7,087 nucleotides of DNA from Microbacteriaceae bacterium (GTDB lineage: Bacteria; Actinomycetota; Actinomycetes; Actinomycetales; Microbacteriaceae): NCBI GenBank assembly GCA_947447385.1, contig CANFKN010000067.1, positions 1 to 7,087 of the forward strand, written 5' to 3'. Every line of letters begins with the position of its first letter. Position 1 is the stretch's first letter. A model generated the notes under the pieces. The model did not search any database and was not told the origin of the DNA. It saw nothing but the letters and a program-made list of their open reading frames with translations. This document shows, one piece after another, positions 1-7,010 of this stretch. The position numbers and the translations under genes are program-made.

Positions 1-30
1 AAACGAAAAAGGGCCAGCCGCAGCTGACCC
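1..30 (-). terminator. Intrinsic terminator of icd
   Basis: Read on the minus strand, arms at 23-30 and 11-18 form an 8-bp stem (GGGTCAGC / GCTGGCCC, one G-U pair) around a TGCG loop. A run of five U (complement of 6-10) and then CGUUU follow. The hairpin starts 27 nt after the icd stop codon. On the plus strand the same pair becomes C-A and there is no T-run after the stem, so it should act only on minus-strand transcription. Confidence 0.85.
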
Positions 31-57
31 TAATCCGTGTTAAAAATGTCGCAGAGA

Positions 58-1272
58 CTAGCCCAAACGCGCCTGCAGGTTCTCGGCCAAAGTTGCCATG
101 AACTCGTCGGTGGTCTGGTAGGCCTGGCCGCTGCCAACTAGCGCCGCAAGGTCTTTGGTCATGTGACCGGCCTCAACAGTTTTGATTACAACGTCTTCGA
201 GGGTTGCCGCGAAGGCCGCGACCTCTGGGGTGTTGTCTAGTTTGGCGCGGTGCATTAGCGCGCGGGTCCAGGCATAAATCGACGCAATCGGGTTGGTCGA
301 AGTCTTTTTGCCGGCCTGCCAGTCACGATAGTGACGGGTCACGGTGCCGTGTGCTGCTTCGGCAAGTGCGGTTGCGCCATCAGGAGTTGTCAAAACTGAG
401 GTCATCAGGCCAAGTGAGCCAAAGCCCTGCGCCACGGTGTCTGATTGAACGTCGCCGTCATAGTTCTTGCAAGCCCAAACATAGCCGCCCTCCCACTTCA
501 GAGCCGCAGCAACCATGTCGTCGATTAGACGGTGCTCATAGGTGATGCCGGCAGCAGCAAACTTGTCGGCATATTCAGCGTCAAAGACCTCTTGAAAAGC
601 GTCTTTGAATGCGCCATCGTAGGCCTTCAAAATGGTGTTCTTGGTTGAAAGATAAACGGGGTAGTTGCGGGCCAAACCATAGTTAAAGCTGGCGCGGGCA
701 AAGTCGCGAATTGAGTCCATGTAGTTATACATGCCCATTGCCACACCGCCGTGCTCAGGGTAGTCAGCCACGGTGAAAGTCTCTGGCTCGCCGCCCTCCG
801 GGGTCCAGGTCATGGTCACGCGACCTTTGCCCGGCACCTTAAAGTCAGTTGCCTTGTATTGGTCACCGTGTGCGTGACGGCCGATAACAATCGGTTTTGT
901 CCAGCCAGGCACGAGACGCGGAACATTCGAGATGATGATCGGCTCGCGAAACACAACGCCATCTAAGATGTTACGAATGGTGCCGTTCGGTGACTTCCAC
1001 ATCTTCTTCAACTTGAACTCGGTCACGCGAGCTTCGTCAGGAGTGATGGTTGCACACTTCACACCCACGCCGTGCTCTTTGATTGCGTGAGCTGCGTCGA
1101 TGGTCACCTGGTCGTCGGTGGCGTCGCGGTTTTCGATCGACAGGTCGTAATAAGCCAGGTCGATGTCAAGAAACGGCAAGATTAGTGAGTCTTTGATGTT
1201 CTGCCAGATGATTCTGGTCATTTCGTCGCCGTCTAGCTCGACGACTTTTCCTACAACTTTGATTTTTGACAC
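58..1272 (-). CDS. icd: NADP-dependent isocitrate dehydrogenase, eukaryotic-like (type II) homodimeric form
   Basis: This cytoplasmic TCA-cycle enzyme oxidatively decarboxylates isocitrate to 2-oxoglutarate and makes NADPH. The 404-aa product aligns by eye along its whole length with the human IDH1/IDH2 type, not the E. coli Icd type. Visible sites, numbered from the chosen start: substrate loop KSPNGTIRN (93-101), R109 in FREPI, R132 in GRHAHGDQY with Y139, K211 in [12 protein letters not shown], metal ligands D251/D252 (LIDDM) and D274/D278 (YDGDVQSD), and the coenzyme segment HGTVTRHYR (308-316), where R313/H314 are the NADP-selecting positions. I chose the GTG at 1272 because VSKIKV is the family N-terminus, it gives near-identical numbering to human IDH1, and AGCAGG lies 5 nt upstream. 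A longer reading from a GTG at 1317 adds 15 residues ([15 protein letters not shown]) that look untranslated. The gene stands alone, with its own terminator at 1-30 and a divergent amylase upstream. All key residues are intact. Product certain, start likely. Confidence 0.97.
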   Translation of the reverse strand: MSKIKVVGKVVELDGDEMTRIIWQNIKDSLILPFLDIDLAYYDLSIENRDATDDQVTIDAAHAIKEHGVGVKCATITPDEARVTEFKLKKMWKSPNGTIRNILDGVVFREPIIISNVPRLVPGWTKPIVIGRHAHGDQYKATDFKVPGKGRVTMTWTPEGGEPETFTVADYPEHGGVAMGMYNYMDSIRDFARASFNYGLARNYPVYLSTKNTILKAYDGAFKDAFQEVFDAEYADKFAAAGITYEHRLIDDMVAAALKWEGGYVWACKNYDGDVQSDTVAQGFGSLGLMTSVLTTPDGATALAEAAHGTVTRHYRDWQAGKKTSTNPIASIYAWTRALMHRAKLDNTPEVAAFAATLEDVVIKTVEAGHMTKDLAALVGSGQAYQTTDEFMATLAENLQARLG

Positions 1273-1399
1273 GGATGCCTGCTTTTCTGCTCTAGTTTGC
1301 AGCCGACCCCTTGGCACGACTGCCGATTCACTCTGTTCTCTAGCTTAATCCACAGGCGGCCGTTACCCCGTTGTTATCTGCCTTAGCTAGCCTTAAAGC
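1273..1399. promoter_or_regulatory. Divergent icd / amylase intergenic region, promoters not resolved
   Basis: These 127 bp must hold the start signals of both icd (leftward) and the amylase (rightward), as neither has another gene upstream on its strand. For the amylase the best -10-like hexamer is TTATCT at 1374-1379, without a convincing -35 about 17 bp before it. There is no clear Shine-Dalgarno ahead of ATG 1400; the last bases are CCTTAAAGC. For icd I see no -10/-35 pair worth calling. A short direct repeat GCCTTA (1380-1385 and 1390-1395) sits just before the amylase start. No palindromic operator of the LacI/MalR kind was recognised. Confidence 0.35.
1278..1283 (-). promoter_or_regulatory. 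Ribosome binding site deciding the icd start
   Basis: The minus strand reads AGCAGG (5 of 6 to AGGAGG), then CATCC, then the GTG start at 1272-1270, which is a normal 5-nt spacing. It supports the 404-aa form over the in-frame upstream GTG at 1317. A purine-rich AAAA precedes the motif. Confidence 0.6.
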
Positions 1400-2911
1400 A
1401 TGAAGAAATTTATTCGCGTTTTCGTTTCAGCAATTGCCGGTTCGGCACTAGTTTTTGGGGCGTTTCACGCCACTTCGGCAGCTCAAGCAACCTCAGTTGC
1501 CGCGCCAAATAAGCCAATCACCAACGCTTCGGTGGGCATTCAGATGTTCGAATGGCCTTGGGTTTCGCTGCAGGGCGAGTGCACCAACACACTTGGCCCT
1601 GAAGGCATCGACTGGATTCTCGTCTCACCACCGCAAGACAGCATTTCGGGCAGCACCTGGTGGGTCAACTATCAGCCAGTCAGCTATGCAATCGACAACA
1701 ACCTTGGCAACCGCGCGCAGTTCAGCGCAATGGTTGACGCTTGCAACGCGGCGGGCGTGCAGGTCATCGTTGACGCGGTCATTAACCACATGAGTGCTGG
1801 CAACTACAACTACCCTGGTGTTCCATATAGCGCCAACGATTTTCACGCTTCAATGTCGTCGAGCAACCCAAACTATTGCGACTCTGACATCAACTGGAAC
1901 GACCTTTGGTCAGTTCAACACTGTGAGCTTTTGGGTCTAAACGACTTGGCAACCGAAACCCAGAGTGTTCGCGACAAAATCGACGCCTACCTAAACGACT
2001 TGCTTAGCTTGGGCGTGGCTGGTTTTCGCGTCGATGCTGCCGGTCACATTCCAGTCGCCGAGTTGCGTCAGATTCAAGACGGCCTAAACCTAACCACCGG
2101 CGGCATCAAGCCGTTCTTTGTTCAAGAGAACCCAACTGACAACACTGGCAACGAGCCATATGCGGTTCAAGGCCAGGTCTTTGGCTGGAGCTGGGTTGAC
2201 GACATGGTTAGCTACTTCAGCCCAGGTGCGGGCGACCTTTCGGGTGCGCAGTGGATCAACGGAACCTACGCGTCTTTGAATGGCACAACCAAAACCGTGA
2301 CCATGGTGAGCAACCACGACACCGAACGCAACGGCCGTGCGCTGACCTACCAAGATGGCTCTGGCAAAAAATACCAGCAAGCCTCGATCTACACTATCGT
2401 GAACCAATACGGCATGCCGATGCTTTACACCGGCTTTGCGTTCAGTGACAGCGACGCTGGGCCTGCACTCGCAAACGGTTATGCCAAGAACGTGGTTTGC
2501 GGCGGTTCAACACCGGCTTCTTACTATGCCGACGGCAAATATATCTGCATGCAGCGATGGACGGCAATCAAGGGCGCTATCGCCTGGAAAGACGCCGCAG
2601 GCACCGCCAAGGCTTCAACCGCTGGTGGTCGTCTGGGCAGCTGGTCTGACAAATACAGCACCTATAGCTACAAGCGCGGTTCTGGCAACTTCATCATTTT
2701 CAACGGCGGATACACCGCAGTCAAGAACTACAAGCTAAACGTGCGCATGCCAAAGGGCACCTACTGCGATTACATCACAGGTGGCACTAAGCCTAAGAAG
2801 TCTTCAAAGGCCTGCACTGGCACAAAGATTGTCGTTGACTCAAAGGGTGTTGCAACTTTCAACATTCCTTGGTCAGGTACCGTAGCAATCAGCACCAAGA
2901 GCAAGTACTAA
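1400..2911 (+). CDS. Secreted alpha-amylase, glycoside hydrolase family 13 (Streptomyces/animal-like type)
   Basis: Endo-acting hydrolase of alpha-1,4 bonds in starch or glycogen, exported to the medium or cell surface. Residues 1-30 are a Sec signal peptide: MKKFIR, a hydrophobic core at 7-22, and AxA-type sites near ATSAAQA, so cleavage is likely after 28-30. The GH13 barrel shows region I DAVINH (125-130), region II GFRVDAAGH (208-216, nucleophile D212, R210), region III VQENP (241-245, acid/base E243) and region IV VSNHDTER (303-310, D307). Likely Ca ligands are N129, D182 and H216. Eight cysteines (61/115, 160/175, 367/383, 456/472) sit where this type has disulfides. Residues from about 415 form the all-beta Aamy_C domain; no starch-binding module follows. 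By recall it resembles Streptomyces amylases (GH13_32-like) through LGPEGIDWILVSPPQ, INHMSAG, NHDTERNG and SDSDAGP. Oddities: Gly215 replaces the usual Lys of region II, and a lysine-rich insert lies at 464-470. Complete and monocistronic, closed by the hairpin at 2928. Substrate range and anomeric products are inferred from family. Confidence 0.96.
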   Translation: MKKFIRVFVSAIAGSALVFGAFHATSAAQATSVAAPNKPITNASVGIQMFEWPWVSLQGECTNTLGPEGIDWILVSPPQDSISGSTWWVNYQPVSYAIDNNLGNRAQFSAMVDACNAAGVQVIVDAVINHMSAGNYNYPGVPYSANDFHASMSSSNPNYCDSDINWNDLWSVQHCELLGLNDLATETQSVRDKIDAYLNDLLSLGVAGFRVDAAGHIPVAELRQIQDGLNLTTGGIKPFFVQENPTDNTGNEPYAVQGQVFGWSWVDDMVSYFSPGAGDLSGAQWINGTYASLNGTTKTVTMVSNHDTERNGRALTYQDGSGKKYQQASIYTIVNQYGMPMLYTGFAFSDSDAGPALANGYAKNVVCGGSTPASYYADGKYICMQRWTAIKGAIAWKDAAGTAKASTAGGRLGSWSDKYSTYSYKRGSGNFIIFNGGYTAVKNYKLNVRMPKGTYCDYITGGTKPKKSSKACTGTKIVVDSKGVATFNIPWSGTVAISTKSKY

Positions 2912-2927
2912 ATCTGATTTAGGTAAT

Positions 2928-2964
2928 AAAAAAGGGCGGCACCTTGCGGTGTCGCCCTTTTTTT
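2928..2964. terminator. Bidirectional intrinsic terminator between amylase and ABC operon
   Basis: Arms GGGCGGCACC (2934-2943) and GGTGTCGCCC (2948-2957) pair with one G-U around a TTGC loop. The stem is flanked by A6 (2928-2933) on the left and T7 (2958-2964) on the right, so it works as hairpin plus U-tract on both strands. It lies 16 nt after the amylase stop. It is also the first terminator met by leftward transcripts leaving the ABC operon, after the 26-bp repeats. Confidence 0.92.
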
Positions 2965-2973
2965 GTGCTGCCG

Positions 2974-3036
2974 TTTGGCGGCTGCCGGTTCTGGCCGCGT
3001 TTGGCTGCTGCCGGTTCCGGCCGCGTTTGGCGGCTA
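2974..3036. repeat. 26-bp GC-rich tandem repeat, about 2.4 copies, with nested small palindromes
   Basis: Unit 1 (2974-2999) and unit 2 (3000-3025) are head-to-tail and differ at 2 of 26 positions. A third partial copy (3026-3036) matches 10 of 11. Each unit begins TTTGGC, has a central GCCGGTTCYGGC palindrome and ends GGCCGCG. Palindromes include GCCGG-TT-CCGGC (3010-3021, perfect), GCCGC-GTTTG-GCGGC (3020-3034, perfect) and GCTGCC-GTTT-GGCGGC (2967-2982, one G-U). It fills the gap between the terminator and the stop codon of the downstream ABC gene (3042-3040), so it would lie in the 3' untranslated part of the ABC mRNA. Its function is unknown. Confidence 0.85.
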
Positions 3037-3039
3037 CCC

Positions 3040-4845
3040 CTAAACCAGCGAGCTGCGCCAAGCCGCGTGCATGCTCGCGAACTTGCCGGGGCCAGCAATC
3101 AACACCTCTGGGGTGTCATCTTCGATGACTTCACCGTGTTGCATCACAAGCACGCGGTCAGCGATCGAAATCGTTGACAAGCGGTGCGCAATGATGATCG
3201 CGGTGCGACCCTTGAGCAAGGTGCGAAGCGCATTTTGCACAGCTCTCTCGCTAGGAATATCGAGCGATGCGGTGGCTTCATCCAAGATCAAAACCACTGG
3301 GTCGGCGATGAATGCACGTGCAAACGAAATCAGCTGACGCTGCCCGGCGCTCATGCGCCCACCGCGCTTATTGACGTCGGTGTCATAGCCCTCTGGCAGG
3401 CTTTCAATGAACTCGTGAACACCCACGGCCTTAGCTGATGCCACGATTTCTTCGATGGTGGCTTCAGGCTTGCCCAGCGCGATGTTGTCAGCGACCGAAC
3501 CCGAGAACAGATAAGCCTCCTGCGTGACCATGACAATCGCGCGACGCAGGTCGTGGTTGCTCAGATCGCGCAGGTTGATGCCGTCGAGCGAAACTTTGCC
3601 AGCCGTTGGGTCATAGAAGCGCGAGATCAGCTTTGCCAACGTCGACTTGCCCGCACCTGTTGTGCCCACGAGCGCAACGGTTTCACCGGCATCGATGGTC
3701 AGGTTGAAGTTGGGCAAAATCTGCTTGCCGTTGCTATAGGCGAACTCAACGTTCTCGAACTGCAGCAAACCTTTGGCATTTTTCAATTCGCTAGCATTCT
3801 CAGGTTCTGGCACCGAAGGCTGCTCTTCAAGCACGCCTGAGATTTTCTCAAGAGACGAGTTGGCCGACTGGTAGGCGTTATAGAACATCGCCAAGCCTTC
3901 CATCGGGTCAAAGAATCGACGCGCATAAAGTAGGCAGGCGATCAAGATGCCGACGCCCAAAGTGCCGTCAAACACTCGCAAGCCGCCGAAGAGCAGAACC
4001 GTTGCGACGGTGAGGTTGCCGATAAACACTAGACCTGGGTCATAGATGCCAAACAGTTGAATCACGCGGGCGTTGACCTTGCGATAGTCCTCAACAAGCT
4101 CGGTGTAGGTCTCTTCGTTTTTAGGTTCCTTACGAAACGCTTTGACCGCACGAATGCCGGTCATGGTTTCAACGAAGTGCACAATCAACTTGGCTGAGGC
4201 CACACGAGTAGCTCTAAAGCCAACCTTGGTGTTCTTTTGAAACCAGCGCGTCAAGAAATACAGCGGCACCAGGCTGCCAAGCAAAATCAAGAAGGCTTGC
4301 GGGTCGAGCAAGAGCAAAGCGGTTGCCGTGAAAATGCTATAGAGAATGCCCGCGACCATTTCGTTGCCAGAAGTGTCAAGCAACTCTTTGATGCTGTCGA
4401 GGTCGTTGGTTTGCCGTGAAATCACGCGACCCGAGGTGTATTTCTCGTGAAACTCGAGGCTCAGCTTCTGGGTGTGGTCAAAGAGACGCTGACGCAGGTC
4501 AAGGAGCACCTGCTGATTGGTTTTGGCCGCAAAGACCATGAACCACGAAGCAAGCCCTGCGGTTACAACACCCGCCAACAAGAACAGCACAATAACCATT
4601 GCAACGGCGCTCCAGTCGCCCTTGCTAGCCTGAGGCAAAGCGTTGTCGATGCCGTAGGCAATCAATGCTGGGCCAACAGCTCGCACCGCTTGGCTGATTA
4701 GCACCATGGCGAAGCCGGCGATAAGTCGCCCGCGAATTGGTCGAACGAGGTTGAATAGCAAGCGCAGCGAGCGCGCACGAATTTCGCGCGATTCTGCCTT
4801 CGAAAGGTCAACAACGTCTTCGTTGGTTACACCGTGCATCGTCAT
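3040..4845 (-). CDS. ABC exporter half-transporter (TMD-NBD), catalytically canonical subunit of a heterodimer
   Basis: Inner-membrane type IV (MsbA/LmrA-like) exporter subunit, 601 aa, typical length. The membrane domain has hydrophobic segments near 41-63, 80-105, 162-180, 182-199, 265-287 and 296-308, with the coupling-helix region around [20 protein letters not shown]. The nucleotide-binding domain starts about 360: Walker [10 protein letters not shown] (394-402, K400), Q-loop Q442 in VTQEAYLF, signature MSAGQRQ (498-504), Walker B VVLILDE (517-523) with catalytic E523, D-loop ASLD and switch H554 in IIAHRLSTI. The signature's second glycine is Ala, as often seen on the partner that completes the degenerate site. 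The ATG at 4845 overlaps the stop of the upstream ABC gene (ATGA) and has AGAGG 7 nt before it; a second ATG two codons on is less likely. Residues 1-25 are charged and cytoplasmic. Substrate cannot be told from sequence; drugs, lipids and peptides are all possible for this family. Confidence 0.95.
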   Translation of the reverse strand: MTMHGVTNEDVVDLSKAESREIRARSLRLLFNLVRPIRGRLIAGFAMVLISQAVRAVGPALIAYGIDNALPQASKGDWSAVAMVIVLFLLAGVVTAGLASWFMVFAAKTNQQVLLDLRQRLFDHTQKLSLEFHEKYTSGRVISRQTNDLDSIKELLDTSGNEMVAGILYSIFTATALLLLDPQAFLILLGSLVPLYFLTRWFQKNTKVGFRATRVASAKLIVHFVETMTGIRAVKAFRKEPKNEETYTELVEDYRKVNARVIQLFGIYDPGLVFIGNLTVATVLLFGGLRVFDGTLGVGILIACLLYARRFFDPMEGLAMFYNAYQSANSSLEKISGVLEEQPSVPEPENASELKNAKGLLQFENVEFAYSNGKQILPNFNLTIDAGETVALVGTTGAGKSTLAKLISRFYDPTAGKVSLDGINLRDLSNHDLRRAIVMVTQEAYLFSGSVADNIALGKPEATIEEIVASAKAVGVHEFIESLPEGYDTDVNKRGGRMSAGQRQLISFARAFIADPVVLILDEATASLDIPSERAVQNALRTLLKGRTAIIIAHRLSTISIADRVLVMQHGEVIEDDTPEVLIAGPGKFASMHAAWRSSLV

Positions 4846-4857
4846 TTTGTCGCCTCT
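4842..4857 (-). promoter_or_regulatory. ATGA stop/start overlap with Shine-Dalgarno for the downstream ABC gene
   Basis: On the minus strand AGAGG (4857-4853), a 7-nt spacer CGACAAA, then ATGA: the ATG of the 601-aa subunit (4845-4843) overlaps the TGA of the 625-aa subunit (4844-4842). The ribosome site lies inside the last codons of the upstream gene. This arrangement points to translational coupling and near-equal synthesis of both subunits, as expected for a 1:1 heterodimer. Confidence 0.88.
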
Positions 4858-6719
4858 GTTGCGTTGTTCTTGGCAGCTAAATCGTCAATCTCGATGTCTT
4901 TGCCATTCTTGTCAAGACTCGAAATCACGTGTCGGTAGTGGTCGTTAGTTGCCAGCAGTTCGCTGTGCTTGCCGATCGCCGTGATGCGCCCGTTCTCAAG
5001 CAGCGCTACTCGATCTGCGAGTTGCACAGTTGAAGGGCGGTGAGCCACAATCAGCGCGGTTGTCTCTTTGAGAACAGTTCTGAGGGCGTCTTCAACGAGC
5101 GCCTCGGTGTCAACGTCAAGGGCTGAAAGTGGGTCGTCAAGAATCAACACCGATGGCTTAGCAGCAACAGCTCGAGCCAATGCCAAGCGCTGTCGTTGAC
5201 CGCCCGAAAGGCTGAGGCCCTCTTCGCCGATCTTGGTGTCGAGACCCTCTGGCAGGTCATAGACGAAATGAGCTTGCGCGATTTCTAGAGCTTCAGCCAA
5301 CTCGGCTTCGGTTGATTCAGGGCGACCTAGCAAGACGTTATCTCGCACCGAGGCCGAAAACAGCGTTGCGTCTTCGAATGCCATGGCGATGTGCTGGCGA
5401 AGTTCAGCGCGGGTCAAATCTCGCACGTCAACGCCGTCTAGCAGCACGGCACCGCCGGTTACTTCATAAAGACGCGTGGTTAGTGCTGTAAGGGTTGTTT
5501 TGCCACAGCCGGTCAAACCAATCAGAGCGACTGACTCACCCGGCTCAAGCACAAGGTTTACACCTTTCAGCAGGTCTGGCGCGTTTTCTGGTGAATCTGG
5601 GTATTTGAAGTGCACGTCTTTCAGCTCGAGGCGGCCGACAGGATTGGCAATCGTCTTAGCTGAGATAGGGTCAACGATGCCAACTGGGGCATCGACAACC
5701 TCGAAGAAACGCTGCACGGCAGTCTTGGCGTCAAGAGTCATCGACAGCAAGAAGCCAACCGATTCTGTCGGCCAACGAAGCACTGTTGTGGTCGCAAGAA
5801 AAGCAACGAGCGCGCCCACGGTCATCTGGTTCTGCACAACAAGCACCATGCCAACCAGCATCGAAACACCAACGGCAAGCTCAGGCACCAGAATCAAGAA
5901 GATCCAAATGTTCGCGATTAGCCCGGCTTTTTTGAGCTCAGTTTTTCGCAGCTTCTTAGCGTCTGCGACGAACTTGCCCGTGGCATAGTCACCTCTGCCA
6001 AAAGCCTTTAGAACGCGAATGCCGTGAACTGCTTCTTCGACCGAAGTCGCAAGGTCGCCAGCCTGGTCTTGGCTCAAACGAGCCAACGCGTGATATTGTG
6101 CCTCAAAGCGATAGCCGCGAATCCAAATAGGAATCGAGGTGACAAAAAAGATGAGGCCGAGAATCCAGTGAAAGCTAAACAGCACTGCAAGGCCAACGAC
6201 GATGGTGAGCGCGTTAGCTACGAATAGCACGATGCCAAACGACAACCAACGTCGAATCATGCTTAGGTCACCGGTGACACGGCTGAGCAGCTGCCCGCTA
6301 GGCCACTTGTCGTGAAAAGCTACCGGCAAGTCTTGTAGCTTGGCATACAGAGCGCGCCTCATGCCCGCCTCAACGTGGGTTCCGGGAATCAACACGAGCC
6401 AACGGCGCAAGAGCACCATGACTGCCTCAAGCACACCCATGATCGCCACAAGCCCGACTGCGAAAAATAGTTGGTCTTGGTGCGGGTTGTGCGAGAGCTG
6501 GTTCACAAGATCGCGCAAGTATTGCGGAATCGCGAGTGCAAATAGGTGAGCACCTAACGCGGCAACTGTGCCGAGAATAACTCGAGGCAAAGCCTGCTTG
6601 GCATAGGGAAAAATTCTGAGAAGAGTGCGAAAAGTACTGAGTTCGCTGGTGGCTACATTGTCACCAGTTTGTTTTATGTCATTCACTAAAAATACAACCT
6701 TGTTTTGATGGGTCAGCAT
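4842..6719 (-). CDS. ABC exporter half-transporter (TMD-NBD), degenerate-site subunit of a heterodimer
   Basis: Partner of the downstream subunit, 625 aa. Hydrophobic segments lie near 47-67, 84-106, 161-181, 184-200, 267-290 and 292-312. The nucleotide-binding domain starts about 363: Walker [10 protein letters not shown] (401-409, K407), Q-loop position E449 (AFEDATLF, not Gln), signature LSGGQRQRL (504-512), Walker B VLILDD (524-529) with Asp529 in place of the catalytic Glu, D-loop SALD and switch H560 (IVAHRPSTV). The E-to-D change marks a degenerate ATP site, as in characterised heterodimers such as TM287/288 and BmrCD. A charged tail (604-625) follows the domain. Actinobacterial pairs of the Rv1273c/Rv1272c type look similar by recall; this is not a verified match. 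The start at 6719 has AGG 5 nt upstream. The first 25 residues are not family-like, and an in-frame GTG at 6686 is a possible alternative. It is the first gene after the rRNA terminator, in the same direction. Substrate unknown. Confidence 0.94.
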   Translation of the reverse strand: MLTHQNKVVFLVNDIKQTGDNVATSELSTFRTLLRIFPYAKQALPRVILGTVAALGAHLFALAIPQYLRDLVNQLSHNPHQDQLFFAVGLVAIMGVLEAVMVLLRRWLVLIPGTHVEAGMRRALYAKLQDLPVAFHDKWPSGQLLSRVTGDLSMIRRWLSFGIVLFVANALTIVVGLAVLFSFHWILGLIFFVTSIPIWIRGYRFEAQYHALARLSQDQAGDLATSVEEAVHGIRVLKAFGRGDYATGKFVADAKKLRKTELKKAGLIANIWIFLILVPELAVGVSMLVGMVLVVQNQMTVGALVAFLATTTVLRWPTESVGFLLSMTLDAKTAVQRFFEVVDAPVGIVDPISAKTIANPVGRLELKDVHFKYPDSPENAPDLLKGVNLVLEPGESVALIGLTGCGKTTLTALTTRLYEVTGGAVLLDGVDVRDLTRAELRQHIAMAFEDATLFSASVRDNVLLGRPESTEAELAEALEIAQAHFVYDLPEGLDTKIGEEGLSLSGGQRQRLALARAVAAKPSVLILDDPLSALDVDTEALVEDALRTVLKETTALIVAHRPSTVQLADRVALLENGRITAIGKHSELLATNDHYRHVISSLDKNGKDIEIDDLAAKNNATEATK

Positions 6720-6742
6720 TCCAGCCTAACAGGCGTTAAAAC

Positions 6743-6775
6743 AAAAAACCCGCATCCATAAGGATGCGGGTTTTT
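6743..6775 (-). terminator. Intrinsic terminator of the rRNA operon
   Basis: A perfect 9-bp stem CCCGCATCC (6749-6757) / GGATGCGGG (6762-6770) with a 4-nt loop, flanked by A6 on the left and T5 on the right. On the minus strand it follows the 5S 3' end by about 16 nt and ends in U6. The flanking tracts would also let it work on plus-strand transcripts, but no plus-strand gene enters it. The next start codon on the minus strand (6719) is only 23 nt beyond the U-tract. Confidence 0.93.
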
Positions 6776-6786
6776 CGCAATTTAAG

Positions 6787-6904
6787 TCCGGCGGTGTCCT
6801 ACTCTCCCACAAGGTCCCCCTTGCAGTACCATCGGCGCAGAAGGTCTTAGCTTCCGGGTTCGGAATGTGACCGGGCGTTTCCCCTTCGCTATGGCCGCCG
6901 AAAC
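6787..6904 (-). rRNA. rrf: 5S ribosomal RNA
   Basis: The minus strand gives the conserved 5S core: GGCGGCCATAGCG at the 5' side, CATTCCGAACCCGGAAGCTAAG in the middle (6869-6848), GCGCCGATGGTACTGC, and GTGGGAGAGTAGGACACCGCC at the 3' side. The two ends pair as helix I (UUCGGCGG with CCGCCGGA), which fixes the ends to within a few bases. About 118 nt, normal length. It is the last gene of the rRNA operon, about 106 bp after 23S and directly before a strong terminator. No tRNA is seen between 5S and the terminator. Confidence 0.97.
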
Positions 6905-6919
6905 ACTTTCGAGTTTCGG
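6898..6919 (-). repeat. Inverted repeat straddling the 5S rRNA 5' end
   Basis: CCGAAAC (6898-6904) and GTTTCGG (6913-6919) are perfect 7-bp complements separated by 8 nt. In the minus-strand transcript the pre-5S leader CCGAAAC could pair with the first seven bases of mature 5S (GUUUCGG), competing with helix I. It may be a processing structure or chance. Confidence 0.5.
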
Positions 6920-6948
6920 TTACACAGATCTGGTATTTCTTATTCAAT

Positions 6949-6979
6949 TGTGTTTCCCGATAGTATCTCGGGAACCACA
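6949..6979 (-). repeat. Hairpin in the 23S-5S spacer
   Basis: TTCCCGA (6954-6960) and TCGGGAA (6968-6974) form a perfect 7-bp stem with a 7-nt loop. After one mismatch the pairing extends by TGTG/CACA (6949-6952 with 6976-6979), giving about 11 bp in total. No U-run follows, so it is not a terminator. A double-stranded precursor-processing element, such as an RNase III type substrate, is the likely reading, but this is inferred from position only. Confidence 0.5.
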
Positions 6980-7010
6980 TAGTGGACGCAAGCAATAAAA
7001 ACTTAGTATT

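Noticed and set aside
204..545. Plus-strand 113-aa open frame inside icd
   Set aside because: It is antisense to highly conserved icd codons, with an Arg/Ser/Pro-rich translation typical of shadow frames.
1380..1395. Direct repeat GCCTTA with a 10-bp period before the amylase start
   Set aside because: Six-base repeats are expected by chance at this length, and no regulator site of this form is known to me.
2967..3036. Possible CRISPR array or attachment site
   Set aside because: The units are contiguous without spacers, there are no cas or integrase genes, and no tRNA is near.
2873..3061. Minus-strand 62-aa open frame through the tandem repeats
   Set aside because: It is made of repeat-encoded residues and crosses the terminator hairpin; not a credible gene.
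4706..4948. Plus-strand 80-aa open frame across the ABC gene junction
   Set aside because: It is antisense to two confirmed coding ends and the ATGA overlap, and has no recognisable family.
5476..5988. Plus-strand 170-aa open frame
   Set aside because: It lies opposite the 625-aa ABC subunit, which has every expected motif; the plus frame is Ser/Thr/Arg-rich low-complexity shadow sequence with no domain.
3040..6719. CydDC (cytochrome bd assembly exporter)
   Set aside because: No cydAB genes are adjacent. The reciprocal Walker B/signature asymmetry fits the multidrug or lipid type heterodimers at least as well, so no symbol was given.
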